Shown: positions 1-10,333 of the stretch, piece by piece
Numbering within the stretch: the first letter of the stretch is position 1
How the letters are laid out: each line of letters opens with the position of its first letter
Assembly: GCA_025403435.1 (NCBI GenBank)
Contig: CM046350.1
Span: forward strand, 4,065,512 to 4,129,511
From: Artocarpus heterophyllus
Taxonomy: Eukaryota; Streptophyta; Magnoliopsida; Rosales; Moraceae
DNA: 64,000 bases
Reading direction: 5' to 3'
Translations under genes and position numbers: made by a program
The notes under the pieces: generated by a model
What the model was told of the DNA's origin: nothing
Databases searched by the model: none
The model's input: the letters and a program-made list of their open reading frames with translations, nothing else

Positions 1-105
1 AGAGAGAGCACATTAATGGCAAGTCTAGTAAAACTAAAGATGCAATTTCTCGTATTTTTTTACTATCTAAATTACCCCTCTCTCTTCCACCTAATAATCT
101 CAGAA

Positions 106-3100
106 TGTGTTGTAATGACTGAGAAAATTTTCATTAATAAAACATAATATTTAATTGTATTTAATTAATGAATTTACTTTTAAAAATATAAATTTTTGTA
201 AAAATTACGATAAAGTAGGAATAAACGGCATTGATTGTAAATTTTATGGCAAATGTGATGGAATGTTGGATATTGCTGAATACAGATTTTATGAGTTTAG
301 TTACTCAGAAATTTATAAATAATATCCATAAAATGAATTTTATATCACGATTAATTGTAAAATTGTGATATAAACAAGCAGGTGATTAGAATATAAATAG
401 GACATAGAAGTTGTCCAAACCCAAATTAGGGGTAAAAATAAGGTCGAAGCAGTATAAGTATACTGCTAAATGAAAACGTAGATACGAAAAATGTTATGAT
501 TAGCCTCCAAAAGTAAACGAAAAGTAAGTCAAATATTTTTATACAGTCTAAGGATAGAAAGTACACTGATTTGACTACGACAGTATAGAAAAAATACTGT
601 GTGATGAAAAATTACATAGTATAAATTTTTAATTCCATAAAATGGACACTCCTTGATTTTCTATTGGGCCACATGTCTAGAAAAGTAGCCCAATTACCTC
701 ATGACACCTAGTGGTATACTCATGGGTTACCATGAGTCACCAAATGAGATAAGGATGCATTTATGGCATGGTTATCACCAGTTTTCTTTCCTTTCTTTTC
801 CTCCAAGTTCCGGCAGCCATTGTTGAGACTTCTAAAAAAATTTTCTCAACCCCCAAAAATTGCAAAAATAACCCCAAACAAGTTTTACAAGCAAGTACAA
901 GGATTTTCCACAAGTTTTAAGGTAAAATCCTAAACTTTTTAATGAGTTTTCAAGGGATTTTTCATGGGTTGAAGAGAGAAATTAATCCATGATATTTTTG
1001 TATGGAAAGGAAGCTTAGGAGTGAGTTCAAAGGGATTTTGAAGGCTTGAAACCAAAAGGGTGTTATTTTGGTAAGTTTTAAGTTTTAAAGTTTTAAAATT
1101 TTATGGATTTCATTTTGATTTCCATTCTTTCAAACCCATGTGGGTTCTTGAACATGTATTTGATGGAATTTCATGTATATGTGATGAATGGTAAGTTTAA
1201 GTTGTGAAACTTTGGTTTATAATGCAAATTGATAATTTTTGAAAAAAGTATTATTTTTGTAATTTTGATGTTTGACTTTGCAAAAGTGATGTTTGAGTCT
1301 AAGAATGTTTTGATTAAGGCATGAAATGGTTTCTGCGTGGGTAGAATTGCAATTTTGAAACGAATTTTTGTAAAAATGCCGTAGGGACTAAATTGAAAGG
1401 AAAAGATTTCTCTCGGTAGAATTGAAAAATGGCCAAAAACACCCATATACAGTGAGATTTTAGAAAAAAGTTAAAACATAAAAGTTGTATATCTCGATGA
1501 AACTATTAGGCAATGTGAACGGTTCATCGAAAAACTCAGTCGTTTGTGAGATTTTGATTTTTCAAAGAATTTACAAAAATTGTGAAAAATTTTTAAAAGG
1601 GCAAAAACGTCATTTCTCAAAAGATTTTGAATATGGTACTTTGAGCAAAATGATCCTTGAGAAAAATAGGAAATTTTGATGCAAAGAAGTAAATTTTTGT
1701 CCCAGGGCAAAATCGTCAAAATTTTCAGTTCAGGGACTAAACCGTAAAGTTTTATGAAAATGGGGCATAATTGAGAAATAAAGAGATTTGACCCACTAGG
1801 GTGTTATTTTAAAATTAGTATGTGGTTATTTTTATAAGAATAACGAAATCGAGCTCGGGTAAGTTAGTGGACTCACGGAGGACAAAATCATTTTTTTTGC
1901 CCAAATAACCCGAACTGCTTTGAAATGTTTCCAATGGGATAAGAAAACGACTAGAAAGGTTCCCGCCCTTCGTTAGAAACGATAAGGTAGAGTTAGATAG
2001 AAAAAAAAAATGGTTTTTAGAGTTGTAAATAGTAATGCAACTCAATTTATTAACTAACGGATGTTTTGTATCGAAACATAGTGAAATTTAGCTAATGGCT
2101 TTGTAATTGGCCAACAGGATCCTAGGAGTCTAGGAGAAGGGAAATCGAGGTTAAGTTGCCCGACATTCGCATCAAGTAAGTACCCATCCCACCTACAGTA
2201 TGAAATTGTAGGCTTAGAGTGTAAAATGTGTATATGTATACCTGTGTGTATATCAAGGTGTATACTTGTATGTATGCAATGGCATAAGTATCTATAAAAA
2301 TAAAAGAGTATACTTGTGAGTATATGGAGTATATATATACACCTGAGAGCATATAATGACATATACCTGAGTGTATATGATGATCTGTACCAGTGTGTAT
2401 ATTTTATGTTAAGTGCTTGTGAGTACATTATGCTATATACCTGTGCGTATATTAATGTGTACCAGTGTATATATTTTATGTTAAGTACATGTGAGTACAT
2501 TATGCTACATACCTGTACGTATATTAATGTGTACCAGTGTGTATACAAAGTATGTACCTGTGTGTACTATATCGTACAAGCGCATTTATGTAGATTATGT
2601 TATGTATAACATGTGATCATCACTTCATGCATGGTATGATAACCATAATAAGTGAATTGGTAAATGAATCACCAAAAGTTAAGAAAAGTGTCGTACCGAC
2701 TCCTGACTCAAGGGGAGTTTAAGGATTACAAGATGATCACAGTGTTACGTAGACCTAAGTGCGCAATGGTACGAACACTTGGACCCTAGTTAAAGATAAG
2801 AAATGATAATGATAAAGAAGGATTATAAGAAAGCATAATGAGATCATGCATTTTATTGAATGTGCATGTGGATTTATATGGGACTTACTGAGCGTAGGCT
2901 CACTAAGTATTTCATGCGGTAGGTATTCCGACGAAAAGGTCAGAATAAATCGTAATGATGAGCTGGCGGACGGATGATGTGTGCAGACTGGGTATGGTTT
3001 CCGCCACAGTATATTTTCCGCTGTATGGTGTTTTAAGATATTTTGAAAGTAATGTTTAATAAGCTATAATGTAAAAGAATGGTGATTATGTAAACACAAG

Positions 3101-3241
3101 TATATATTTGTATTTCAAAATTGTTAAACCAGTATATGTACAGTATTTATTATAAAGTAAAAAGAAAAAATTAAAATTTTGCTCTAAAGTAAGTAAGAAA
3201 GAGTTTTATCACAGCTCAAAAAGACAGGCTGTGGCATGTGT
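106..3241 (+). mobile_element. Solo LTR (family B, copy 1) with TGTGT target duplication
   Basis: A unit of about 3.1 kb starts with TGTAATGACTGAG at 111 and ends with GGCTGTGGCA at 3236. It therefore has the TG...CA ends of an LTR. The 5 bases before it (106-110) and after it (3237-3241) are both TGTGT, a perfect 5-bp target duplication. A diverged second copy lies at 38675-41673. No internal domain, primer site or coding region is attached, so this reads as a solo LTR left by LTR-LTR recombination. Length and style (phrases such as AGGGACTAAATTG, a hairpin-forming end around TCACAGC/GGCTGTG) suggest Ty3/gypsy, perhaps Tekay/Del-like; that family call is inference. It inserted about 300 bp upstream of the F-box pseudogene at 3533. 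Confidence 0.85.
2220..2570. repeat. Degenerate TACCTGTGTGTATAT repeat tract inside solo LTR copy 1
   Basis: Imperfect tandem units built on 'tacctgtgtgtatat' and 'gtgagtacattatg' recur about every 20-60 bases. The same tract is present in the other family B LTR at about 40730-41010, so it is a feature of the LTR family and not a local microsatellite expansion. Open frames across it on both strands are low-complexity artefacts. Confidence 0.7.
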
Positions 3242-3424
3242 AGAGACATTAACGGGACAATCATTGCTAAGAACCAGGAATACTCTGGGAAAAATGGCAG
3301 CGGATTCCTTTTTGGTGACTTCAAACGACGGTAAAACAAAATTCAAAATCCAAGTAACACCAATATGTCTTGCCATCTTCTTCAAGAGAAGAAAAAAAAA
3401 ATCACTTGTCAGCAAATTTTAGAC

Positions 3425-3435
3425 CATATATATAG
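3425..3435 (+). promoter_or_regulatory. TATA-box candidate of F-box pseudogene 1
   Basis: CATATATATAG lies about 100 bases upstream of the ATG at 3533, a position compatible with a TATA box and a short 5' leader. It sits between the solo LTR end (3236) and the pseudogene. Confidence 0.45.
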
Positions 3436-3532
3436 AATAATTTCATTCATAAAACAACCATGCAAAAGCAGAAACAAGTAAGAAATCTTCCCCAAACAAA
3501 AACACTTGCGTGAAAATCAAGAGAGAGCAAAA

Positions 3533-5101
3533 ATGGCAAAGAGCCTTCCTTGGGAGATAATCGTGGACATTCTCAGCCGACTGGCCGTGAAGGATCTACT
3601 GCGCTACAGGTGCATGGTGCTCACTCATTGACGGTCTTGATTTCATCCAACTTCACCTCAATCACTCTAAGCAAGCAAAATCTAAACTCGCCGAGCTCGG
3701 CGCCGCCATGAAACTGAACCCTCCAACGGACGGCTGCCGCGGGATTGAAGTAATGGGTTCTTGCAACGGCTTGTTTGCTCTGTGGAACGCGCTCAACGAC
3801 GTCGTTGTTCTTTGGAATCCTTCCACAAGAATGTACAGGAAGCTACCCATTGACTTCAAGAATGTCCCTTCTCCTCCTCTTGTGCTAAGTGTGGACTTTT
3901 ATGGGTTTGGGCATGACGCATTTAACGATGACTATAAGCTGGTCATGATAACACTATTTGGAAATGGATTTTCTTCTCTTTCAGATAAAGCCAATGCTTG
4001 GAAGAGGAACATTTATAAAGAGTTCCCTTATCCCAATTTCAATACAGCGGATGGCATTTTTGCTTGTAAAGCTTTGCATTGGGTGGTTCCGGGGAACCCC
4101 AAATCCAATGCTTTGGAAATAATTGTTGCATTTGATCTTGTGAAAGAGGAATACGGTGAGGTTCCGCTGCCGGAGTACGAAAATAATGTGAATTTCGAAA
4201 TTGCTTTAGGCGTTTTGGGTGCATCACTTTGTTTGGTTCAGAATGGTTTAACAGTCGCATTCTACATAAGAAGGAACCGCTTATCTGGCGCCAATGGAAG
4301 CTTTTACGAAAATAATACGGTAAAAATGTAAAAGCTTAAAACAGAAAAAAATCACACACAAAAGAGAAGAAAATCAATAAATTCATGAAAATTACAATAG
4401 AGGCGTTAGAAGGCTAAAAATTCGTTAATTATCACATCCTAACGTAATACATCATATATATATATATAAGTATAGACAAAACCCTATAGACCAAAAATAT
4501 AAACCAAACAGCTCAAAACACGATGGTCTGTACCACGGGGGCTCTGCCCCTGCACCCTCGGCGAGATCAATTGTGGACTAAGGGATCGGGCCTACGCTAT
4601 CACTATATATTTCTTGAAAAATCTTATTTTTATTTTTCATCACAATTGTCCCACCACAAACGTTTCAGATCGAGCTAAACTGAATTCATGTCACCACATA
4701 AAAGCTCCTTGGACCATGTTGATATATGGGTGATGAAGGAATATGGGTTTATGGATTCTTAGACTAAGCTGTTTACTATTGTTCCTTCGAAAGCCATCGG
4801 GAAATTAGATTTTCTGAATGTTGTTACGTATTTGAAGAGTGGGGATGAAGTTCTTTTGCATCTAGACTTTGAGAGATTCATATTGTATGATCTACAAAGC
4901 AAAACGGCTAAGAAGGTGACAATTTTCGGTCTTATCGGGCGCTTCAGAACATACTCATATGTGGAAAGCCTCGTTGGACTTGATGGTGATGGGCACGAGG
5001 CAGAGAAAAAGAGGAAGAAGGTAGAGAAACACAGAAAGAAGAAGGAAAAGAGGAAAGATAGGAAGCAAGGAAACAAGATGCAAGACCTTAATGGGGATTA
5101 A
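3533..5101 (+). pseudogene. F-box/FBA protein pseudogene 1 (CPR1/CPR30-like), split by an LTR fragment
   Basis: An F-box gene related to the intact copies at 13800 and 30244, which in working form would be an SCF ubiquitin-ligase substrate adaptor. ATG at 3533 opens MAKSLPWEIIVDILSRL and the F-box reads on to RYRC. About 11 bases are then missing compared with the paralogues (RCVSKAWCSLIDG), which shifts the frame; the frame is recovered from about 3620. The FBA part (GSCNGLFALWN, WNPSTRMYRKLP, YGFGHDAFNDDYKLV) continues to about 4250. A block of about 400 bp, copia-LTR-like, interrupts it. The 3' part resumes near 4700 with HVDIWVMKEYG and ends in a Lys/Arg-rich tail at 5101. A further stop replaces the Trp of the conserved 'SWTKL' (tag at about 4759). 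Three independent lesions make this a clear pseudogene. Confidence 0.88.
4330..4690 (-). mobile_element. Ty1/copia-type LTR fragment inserted in F-box pseudogene 1
   Basis: This block interrupts the F-box reading frame and is similar to 62640-63120. Shared stretches include 'taatacatcatatatata', 'ccaaaaatataaacca' and the GC-rich 'gggggctc'. Read on the minus strand, the better preserved copy at 62640-63120 has the look of a Ty1/copia LTR: TATA-like region, then U5 with 'cttgtggttttttcc' and 'gttttacgtaaatc'. Exact ends and target duplications are not clear to me. Confidence 0.6.
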
Positions 5102-5509
5102 AGTTAATGTTGTTTGGTTTTTCCTTATTTTATTTTTTTTATGGCTTCTCTTTTGCAACTATGAGTTTTGGTTTGTCAAATAAAGTGATGATTTTTCAAT
5201 ATTTTTCCTCTTTTGTTAAATATAAATTGTACGAAATATGGGCGTTTCGTTAAAAAAAGAAAAGAAAAGAAAATTATGCTATGAAAAGCTAGTTGAATTA
5301 CTGTTAAAATTCCTTTTCCCTCCTATGGAGGGCTAAGAATCCGTGTTTCATGTAGCCATATGGTTTAATACATGATGGCTGTGGCCTATATTGATGTTCA
5401 GTTCTCGTTTTTCCATGATTCTTACTACAACCAGTATCTTCTATTTTTTTCTCTTTCCTTTTAGAAATTTATCCTATGTAACAATTTCAATTTCCTGCTT
5501 TTTAATATT
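5102..5509. other. 3' flank of F-box pseudogene 1, also found gene-less at 46.2 kb
   Basis: No gene. The stretch 5320-5480 resembles 46230-46420 ('ctaagaatccgtgtttcat.tagccat', 'gtatcttctatttt'), so it is a piece of F-box 3' flank duplicated elsewhere in the window. Confidence 0.5.
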
Positions 5510-5662
5510 GATATTCCTTTTTTTTTTTTTTTCCATACAAGGGGAGGGAGAATGCCACTATCTTTGAGTGAGGCTAAGCGTAACTATAACCCTCAACCTA
5601 TGGTTGAAGTGAATGGACTTACAACCAACTATGCTACCTCACTTGTCTATCGATATTCCTTT
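5510..5662 (-). mobile_element. tRNA-derived SINE with poly(A) tail and 11-bp target duplication
   Basis: On the minus strand a unit of about 131 bp (5651 to 5521) begins near CAAGTGAGG. It has a box-A match TAGCATAGTTGG (plus strand 5625-5636), then a box-B-like GGTTGAGGGTT (5588-5598), and ends in a run of 12 A residues (plus-strand T run at 5521-5532). GATATTCCTTT is present directly at both ends (5510-5520 and 5652-5662), an 11-bp target duplication. Internal RNA polymerase III promoter boxes, A tail and long duplication are the hallmarks of a SINE. The SINE family is not recognised. Confidence 0.75.
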
Positions 5663-5763
5663 GAGTTCCTTTTTCTAAATTTTTTTAAGTGTTTTTGAGT
5701 ATCTTTTAAGATAAAGATTTTTAGTGTATTTACTTTGAAAATATAGTTTTTTTGATAATGCGA

Positions 5764-5920
5764 GGTCCGTTTGGCATTGTTTTTAACATAGGTGAAAATA
5801 TTTTTATTTTAAAAAATGAGAGTTTTTTGGAAATTGTGTTGAGAGTGTCTTTAAAATTTTTGCCTCGAAAATAGTGCGAAAACATTTTCAAAAATTTTGA
5901 GAACAAAACCAAATAGGCCC
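5764..5920. mobile_element. MITE (GGTCCGTTTGG family), copy near 5.8 kb
   Basis: The left end GGTCCGTTTGGCATTG and right end AACAAAACCAAATAGGCCC are imperfect inverted repeats. The interior ('ggtgaaaatatttt', 'gagagtgt.tttaaaatttttgcctc', 'gcgaaaacattttcaaaaatt') closely matches 50826-50980 inside UPL5 intron 1. A partial second unit follows at about 5930-6050. Superfamily not assigned. Confidence 0.65.
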
Positions 5921-6050
5921 ACGGTTTTTAAACTTGTCTCAAAATGGTTTTGTTTTAAAAAATACATAAGTTTAGAAATAGTGTTGAGCGTGTTTTTAGA
6001 ATTTTTGCAACAAAAGACGTGGAAAAGCATTTCCAAAAACAACAAATATG

Positions 6051-7590
6051 AGTCCCTTAACTAAGTGTTCTAATTAAGTCCTAATATAGACGGAAGACGA
6101 TCATGTATAACGAGCTTGATCTATTTAGAAAACCTATGCCTTTCGTTGCTTTTAACAAAATCAAATTATTCAATTTCATACCAAAAAAAAAAAACAAAAA
6201 AACACAAAAAAAAAGTTATCAATTTTGATGGCTCATATTTGTATATTAATTGTTATCAATGAACTTGCACTTTCGTTTTCCTAAAATCTAGAATATTATG
6301 AGAGTGTTAAGAAATGCCATTTTAATTATATACTTTCAATTGTTACAGTATAAAATAAAAATATATTATAATATAAAACTTTTATATGCTATAAAAATTA
6401 AGTTTTAACTACAATACCAAGCCATTCTAATGTGTACATAGACTCATGTTATGAGAGTCCAATTGAAAACGAGAATAAATTGAAAACGACAATATGTAGT
6501 CGGAAATCGTGTTCAATTAGGAAACGGCAATATATTAAAAACGACAACACCGTATAAAACGGAAATATTTTAAAAACGATTTCATATAAGAACAGGCAAT
6601 GACAACATTGTCCTAACAAAGTATAAAGAAATAACATAATTTTTTTTAATACGAAACAACATAAATTTGAAAACAACAATACATCAAAAAAGACGCCACA
6701 GTCAAGACGGCATAATACTTTAAAAACGACGTTAATAGCTTTACAGAATGATAAGCAATTTAAAACGACAAGAATATCCCATGGGCTCAGTACTGTTGTG
6801 CAGTTTGCAGCACCCAGCTGACATATCCTCTGTAACCTTTTGGGATGCTTTTTTTTTTTACGCAGTCAGTAGTTAGTACCCAGTTTCTAGTTCTACCACA
6901 AATGTTCCTACCTTTAAATGACTATTACTTTTATTAAAACAAAAAAAAAAAAAACCATGTTTCTTTCCTTTCTTTTTCTTTTTCTTTTTCTTTTTCCTCC
7001 CAACCAAGCGCACCCTTGGTGCATTGAGAAATGAATACACTTGAAAGGTAGCTGAAGAGTTGCTATGAATAATATAGTAATAATTTGACCTTATTATGAT
7101 AGTTATATATATATATATATATATTAATTTTTGCTACTTTTAAAATACTCTGATTTTTTTAAAAAAAATTAGAGTATTACTAGTTTTTCTGGTGTAATAT
7201 TTAAATTTAGTAAGACAAATGGGCTAATTATATTTATTGAATTAAAATATAATTTTAATTTGTAAATAATTTATATATGCCTTAAAATGTATTAAAATAA
7301 TTACTATATTATTATATAGTACAAAATATGATATTATTAAAATAATTAATATATTATTAAGGATATTTTGTAAGATATTTTGTATATTGTGTTGAATTTT
7401 AATTTCATAACATTAATTTAATTATGTGTTATAATTTTTGTAATATTTATTTTTATTTTATTTTATTTTATGACTTTTTAAAGAGTGGGATCAAAGGCCA
7501 CTTTTGAGAAGCCCAAAGCCCACTTTGCTTCTCAAGAAAATGGAGCTCCATTTTCAAAGAAGACTGTGAGAGGAAATCATTTCTTTTCAG
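6051..7590. other. Gene-less AT-rich stretch upstream of the CLMP1-like gene
   Basis: No supported gene. It holds a segment rich in AAAACGAC-type words (about 6455-6775), several poly(A)/poly(T) runs, an (AT)n run near 7106 and, close to its right end, the presumed promoter of the gene at 8060. Short open frames here look random. Confidence 0.5.
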
Positions 7591-7839
7591 ATTAGTTGAT
7601 ACTTGTCGAAACCCCCTACGCCGCTTTCATCCCAGAAAATCACCCTAAAACCTAGACATCTTCCGTTCCTCTCATATACAAAATCCAGATCTTCAGAACA
7701 ATTAGACCAGCATTTTTATCTCTTTCTCTCTCTCTTCTTTCTCTCTCTTCTCTTATCTCCCATTGAACGGGCCCATACGAACCTCTTTCCCCGAATCTCA
7801 ATCACCCCAGCACTTTGAGTGATTTTCCTGCACTAACAG

Positions 7840-7918
7840 GTAATCTTTCTATTTATCGGATTAAATATTAAATTTCAGAACTTTGATTAAATTTTTTTTA
7901 TCTTTTTCAATATTGCAG
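7840..7918 (+). other. Candidate 5'-UTR intron of the CLMP1-like gene
   Basis: CTAACAG|GTAATC (donor at 7840) and TTGCAG (acceptor ending 7918) bound a T-rich 79-base segment in the leader upstream of the ATG at 8060. A spliced leader is plausible; transcript data would be needed to confirm it. Confidence 0.45.
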
Positions 7919-8059
7919 ATTTGTAGAGGAATAGGTTGACATTTCTAGCTCTGCAAAAATTGGTACTTTGAGCTTTTATTATTCAGATTGAGATTATTGT
8001 TTTTTTTCTTTTTTTTTCCCCTGTGAGTTGCAAGGATAAGGGAGTGTTTTTTATTTTAT

Positions 8060-10333
8060 ATGGGGAAATCTGGGGGAAGGAAGAAGAAGGGTGGTTCAAA
8101 CCAAGTTTCAGGGGATAACAATTCAACAGCTCCAAGTGCTAATGGCGGTGTTGATTTGGACTCTTCGATATTTTTGAAGCGTGCCCATGAGCTTAAAGAA
8201 GAAGGGAACAAGAGGTTTCAGAATAAGGACTATGTGGGTGCTCTTGAACAGTATGATAGTGCTCTTAGGCTCACTCCCAAAACCCATCCGGACCGGGCGG
8301 TTTTCCACAGCAATAAGGCTGCTTGTTTAATGCAAATGAAGCCTATTGATTATGAAACCGTGATTGCGGAGTGCTCTATGGCGCTCCAGGTTCAGCCACG
8401 GTTTGTCAGGGCCCTTCTTCGGAGGGCTCGGGCATTCGAGGCGATGGGGAAGCATGAAATGGCGATGCAGGATGTTCAGGTGTTGTTGATGGCTGAACCG
8501 AATCATCGGGATGCCTTGGAGATTGCCCAGCGGCTGCGGACGGCGCTTGGGCCTCGTCAGGAGGCGCAGCAAGACCTCCATAGCCGCCCTTCCCCTGCTG
8601 CTCTTGGAGCTTCTGCAGTTCGTGGTGCTCCAATTGGTGGACTAGGACCATGTTTACCGGCCCGGCCGGTGCAAAAGAAGGTTACTACTTCAGCAGGGTT
8701 GTCTGCTGCATCAGCAAACAATAAGGCAGAGAAGCCTCAGACAGTTTTGCCTACTGAAAACGGTTCTGAAACCAAGGCCCAATTGCCAAAACTTGTGCTG
8801 ATGCCTTCGAACAGTTCAACAAAACGTCCAAACTCAAGTAACCAAAAGGAACCATCGTCCTCATCATCAGTGTCATTGCCAGCTCATGTGCAGTACTTGG
8901 ATGCAGCAATACGGTGGAGGCCGTTGAAGCTTGTGTATGACCATGACATAAGGCTAGCCCAAATGCCTGTGAATTGCAGTTTTAGAGTGTTAAGGGAAAC
9001 TGTAACCAAGCGCTTTCCTTCGTCAGAGTCGGTCTTGATCAAGTACAAGGATAATGATGGTGATTTGGTGACTATAACCTCTACTAGTGAACTTAGATTG
9101 GCCGAGGCTAGTGCAGACAGCCATGTTTCGAAAGATCCCAGAACAGACGAAATGGAATCAATCGGAATGTTGAGATTGCATATTGTGGAGGTGAGTCCTG
9201 AGCAAGAGCCACCTATACCAGAGGAAGAAGAGGAGAAACTTGTAGGGAATCAGGTGAAGGGAGATGAGAATGGATCTCATTCCTCTCTGGGAGAATCTGT
9301 GTTAGAAGCTGATGATTCTGAAGCAGATAAGACAGAGAAACCAGCTTCAAAGGAGAAACCAGCTGCTTCGGAAGATCCAGAGTGCAAGGAACTAGAAATG
9401 GATGATTGGTTGTTTGAGTTTGCTCAGCTTTTCCGCACCCATGTTGGCATTGATCCGGATGCTCATATCGACTTGCATGAGCTGGGAATGGAGTTGTGTT
9501 CTGAGGCTCTTGAGGAGACAGTAACTAGTGAAGAAGCTCAATGTCTTTTTGACAAGGCTGCCTCCAAGTTCCAGGAGGTGGCTGCGTTGGCCTTTTTCAA
9601 TTGGGGAAATGTTCATATGTGTGCAGCAAGGAAGCGAATCCCTTTGGATGAATCTGCCGGAAAGGAGATAGTGGAAACCCAACTTCAAACAGCGTATGAG
9701 TGGGTTAAGGAAAAATATTCCTTGGCCAAGGAGAAGTATGAGGAAGCACTCGCCATCAAGCCAGACTTTTATGAGGGGTTACTGGCACTGGGGCAGCAGC
9801 AATTTGAAATGGCTAAACTCCATTGGTCTTTTGCCATTGCCAAGAAAATAGATCTCTCGAGGTGGGATTCTACAGAAACGTTGAAACTTTTTGACAGTGC
9901 GGAAGAGAAGATGAAAGTTGCCACTGAGATGTGGGAAAAGCTGGAGGAACAAAGAGCAAATGAACAAAAAGATCCAAATGCAATAAAGAGGGAAGAATTG
10001 TTGAAAAGAAGGAAAAAACAAGGGGGTGGAAATGAAGGCGAGTCCTCTGGAAATCGGGGTGAGATTTCAGCAGAAGAAGCTGCAGAACAAGCGGCAGTGA
10101 TGAGATCACAAATCCATCTGTTCTGGGGCAATATGCATTTTGAGCGATCACAGGTGGAATGTAAACTGGGAATGGGTGATTGGAAGACGAATCTGGATGC
10201 CGCTGTCGAGCGCTTTAAGCTTGCTGGAGCTTCCGAAACAGATATTTCGATGGTCCTGAAGAACCATTGCTCCAACGGCGATTCAGTGGAAGGAGACAGG
10301 CAAAAAGGTGCAGACTCTAAACAGTATCGATGA
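8060..10333 (+). CDS. CLMP1: TPR-PB1 protein, CLUMPED CHLOROPLASTS 1 / PHOX2-like
   Basis: A single-exon frame encodes 757 residues. The start MGKSGGRKKKGGSN is the typical N-terminus of the plant Phox/CLMP1 family. Residues about 34-160 form an N-terminal TPR block (ELKEEGNKRF, AVFHSNKAACL, ALLRRARAFEAMGK). Residues about 283-376 form a PB1 domain with the acidic OPCA-type signature YKDNDGDLVTI. An acidic linker follows, then DDWLFEFAQLFRTHVGIDPD and a C-terminal TPR-like block (FFNWGNVHMCAARKR, FYEGLLALGQQQFEMAKLHW, IHLFWGNMHFERSQVE). The Arabidopsis family member CLMP1 is needed for chloroplast separation and distribution, probably as a scaffold at the organelle/cytoskeleton interface; PB1 domains mediate oligomerisation. 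Length, start and domain order fit an intact orthologue. Orthology to CLMP1 rather than another PHOX paralogue rests on overall sequence likeness from memory. Confidence 0.93.
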   Translation: MGKSGGRKKKGGSNQVSGDNNSTAPSANGGVDLDSSIFLKRAHELKEEGNKRFQNKDYVGALEQYDSALRLTPKTHPDRAVFHSNKAACLMQMKPIDYETVIAECSMALQVQPRFVRALLRRARAFEAMGKHEMAMQDVQVLLMAEPNHRDALEIAQRLRTALGPRQEAQQDLHSRPSPAALGASAVRGAPIGGLGPCLPARPVQKKVTTSAGLSAASANNKAEKPQTVLPTENGSETKAQLPKLVLMPSNSSTKRPNSSNQKEPSSSSSVSLPAHVQYLDAAIRWRPLKLVYDHDIRLAQMPVNCSFRVLRETVTKRFPSSESVLIKYKDNDGDLVTITSTSELRLAEASADSHVSKDPRTDEMESIGMLRLHIVEVSPEQEPPIPEEEEEKLVGNQVKGDENGSHSSLGESVLEADDSEADKTEKPASKEKPAASEDPECKELEMDDWLFEFAQLFRTHVGIDPDAHIDLHELGMELCSEALEETVTSEEAQCLFDKAASKFQEVAALAFFNWGNVHMCAARKRIPLDESAGKEIVETQLQTAYEWVKEKYSLAKEKYEEALAIKPDFYEGLLALGQQQFEMAKLHWSFAIAKKIDLSRWDSTETLKLFDSAEEKMKVATEMWEKLEEQRANEQKDPNAIKREELLKRRKKQGGGNEGESSGNRGEISAEEAAEQAAVMRSQIHLFWGNMHFERSQVECKLGMGDWKTNLDAAVERFKLAGASETDISMVLKNHCSNGDSVEGDRQKGADSKQYR

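Noticed and set aside
2220..2570. Possible CRISPR-like or satellite array
   Set aside because: Units are irregular and degenerate with no spacer pattern; the same tract exists in the second family B LTR, so it is part of the LTR.
2054..2609. Open frames on both strands over the TACCTGTGTGTA tract in solo LTR copy 1
   Set aside because: Tyr/Ile/Leu-rich translations of a simple repeat; no stop codons by composition only.
7603..7818. 71-residue frame upstream of the CLMP1-like gene
   Set aside because: It begins at a TTG, lies in the presumed 5' leader and has low-complexity Ser/Leu composition.
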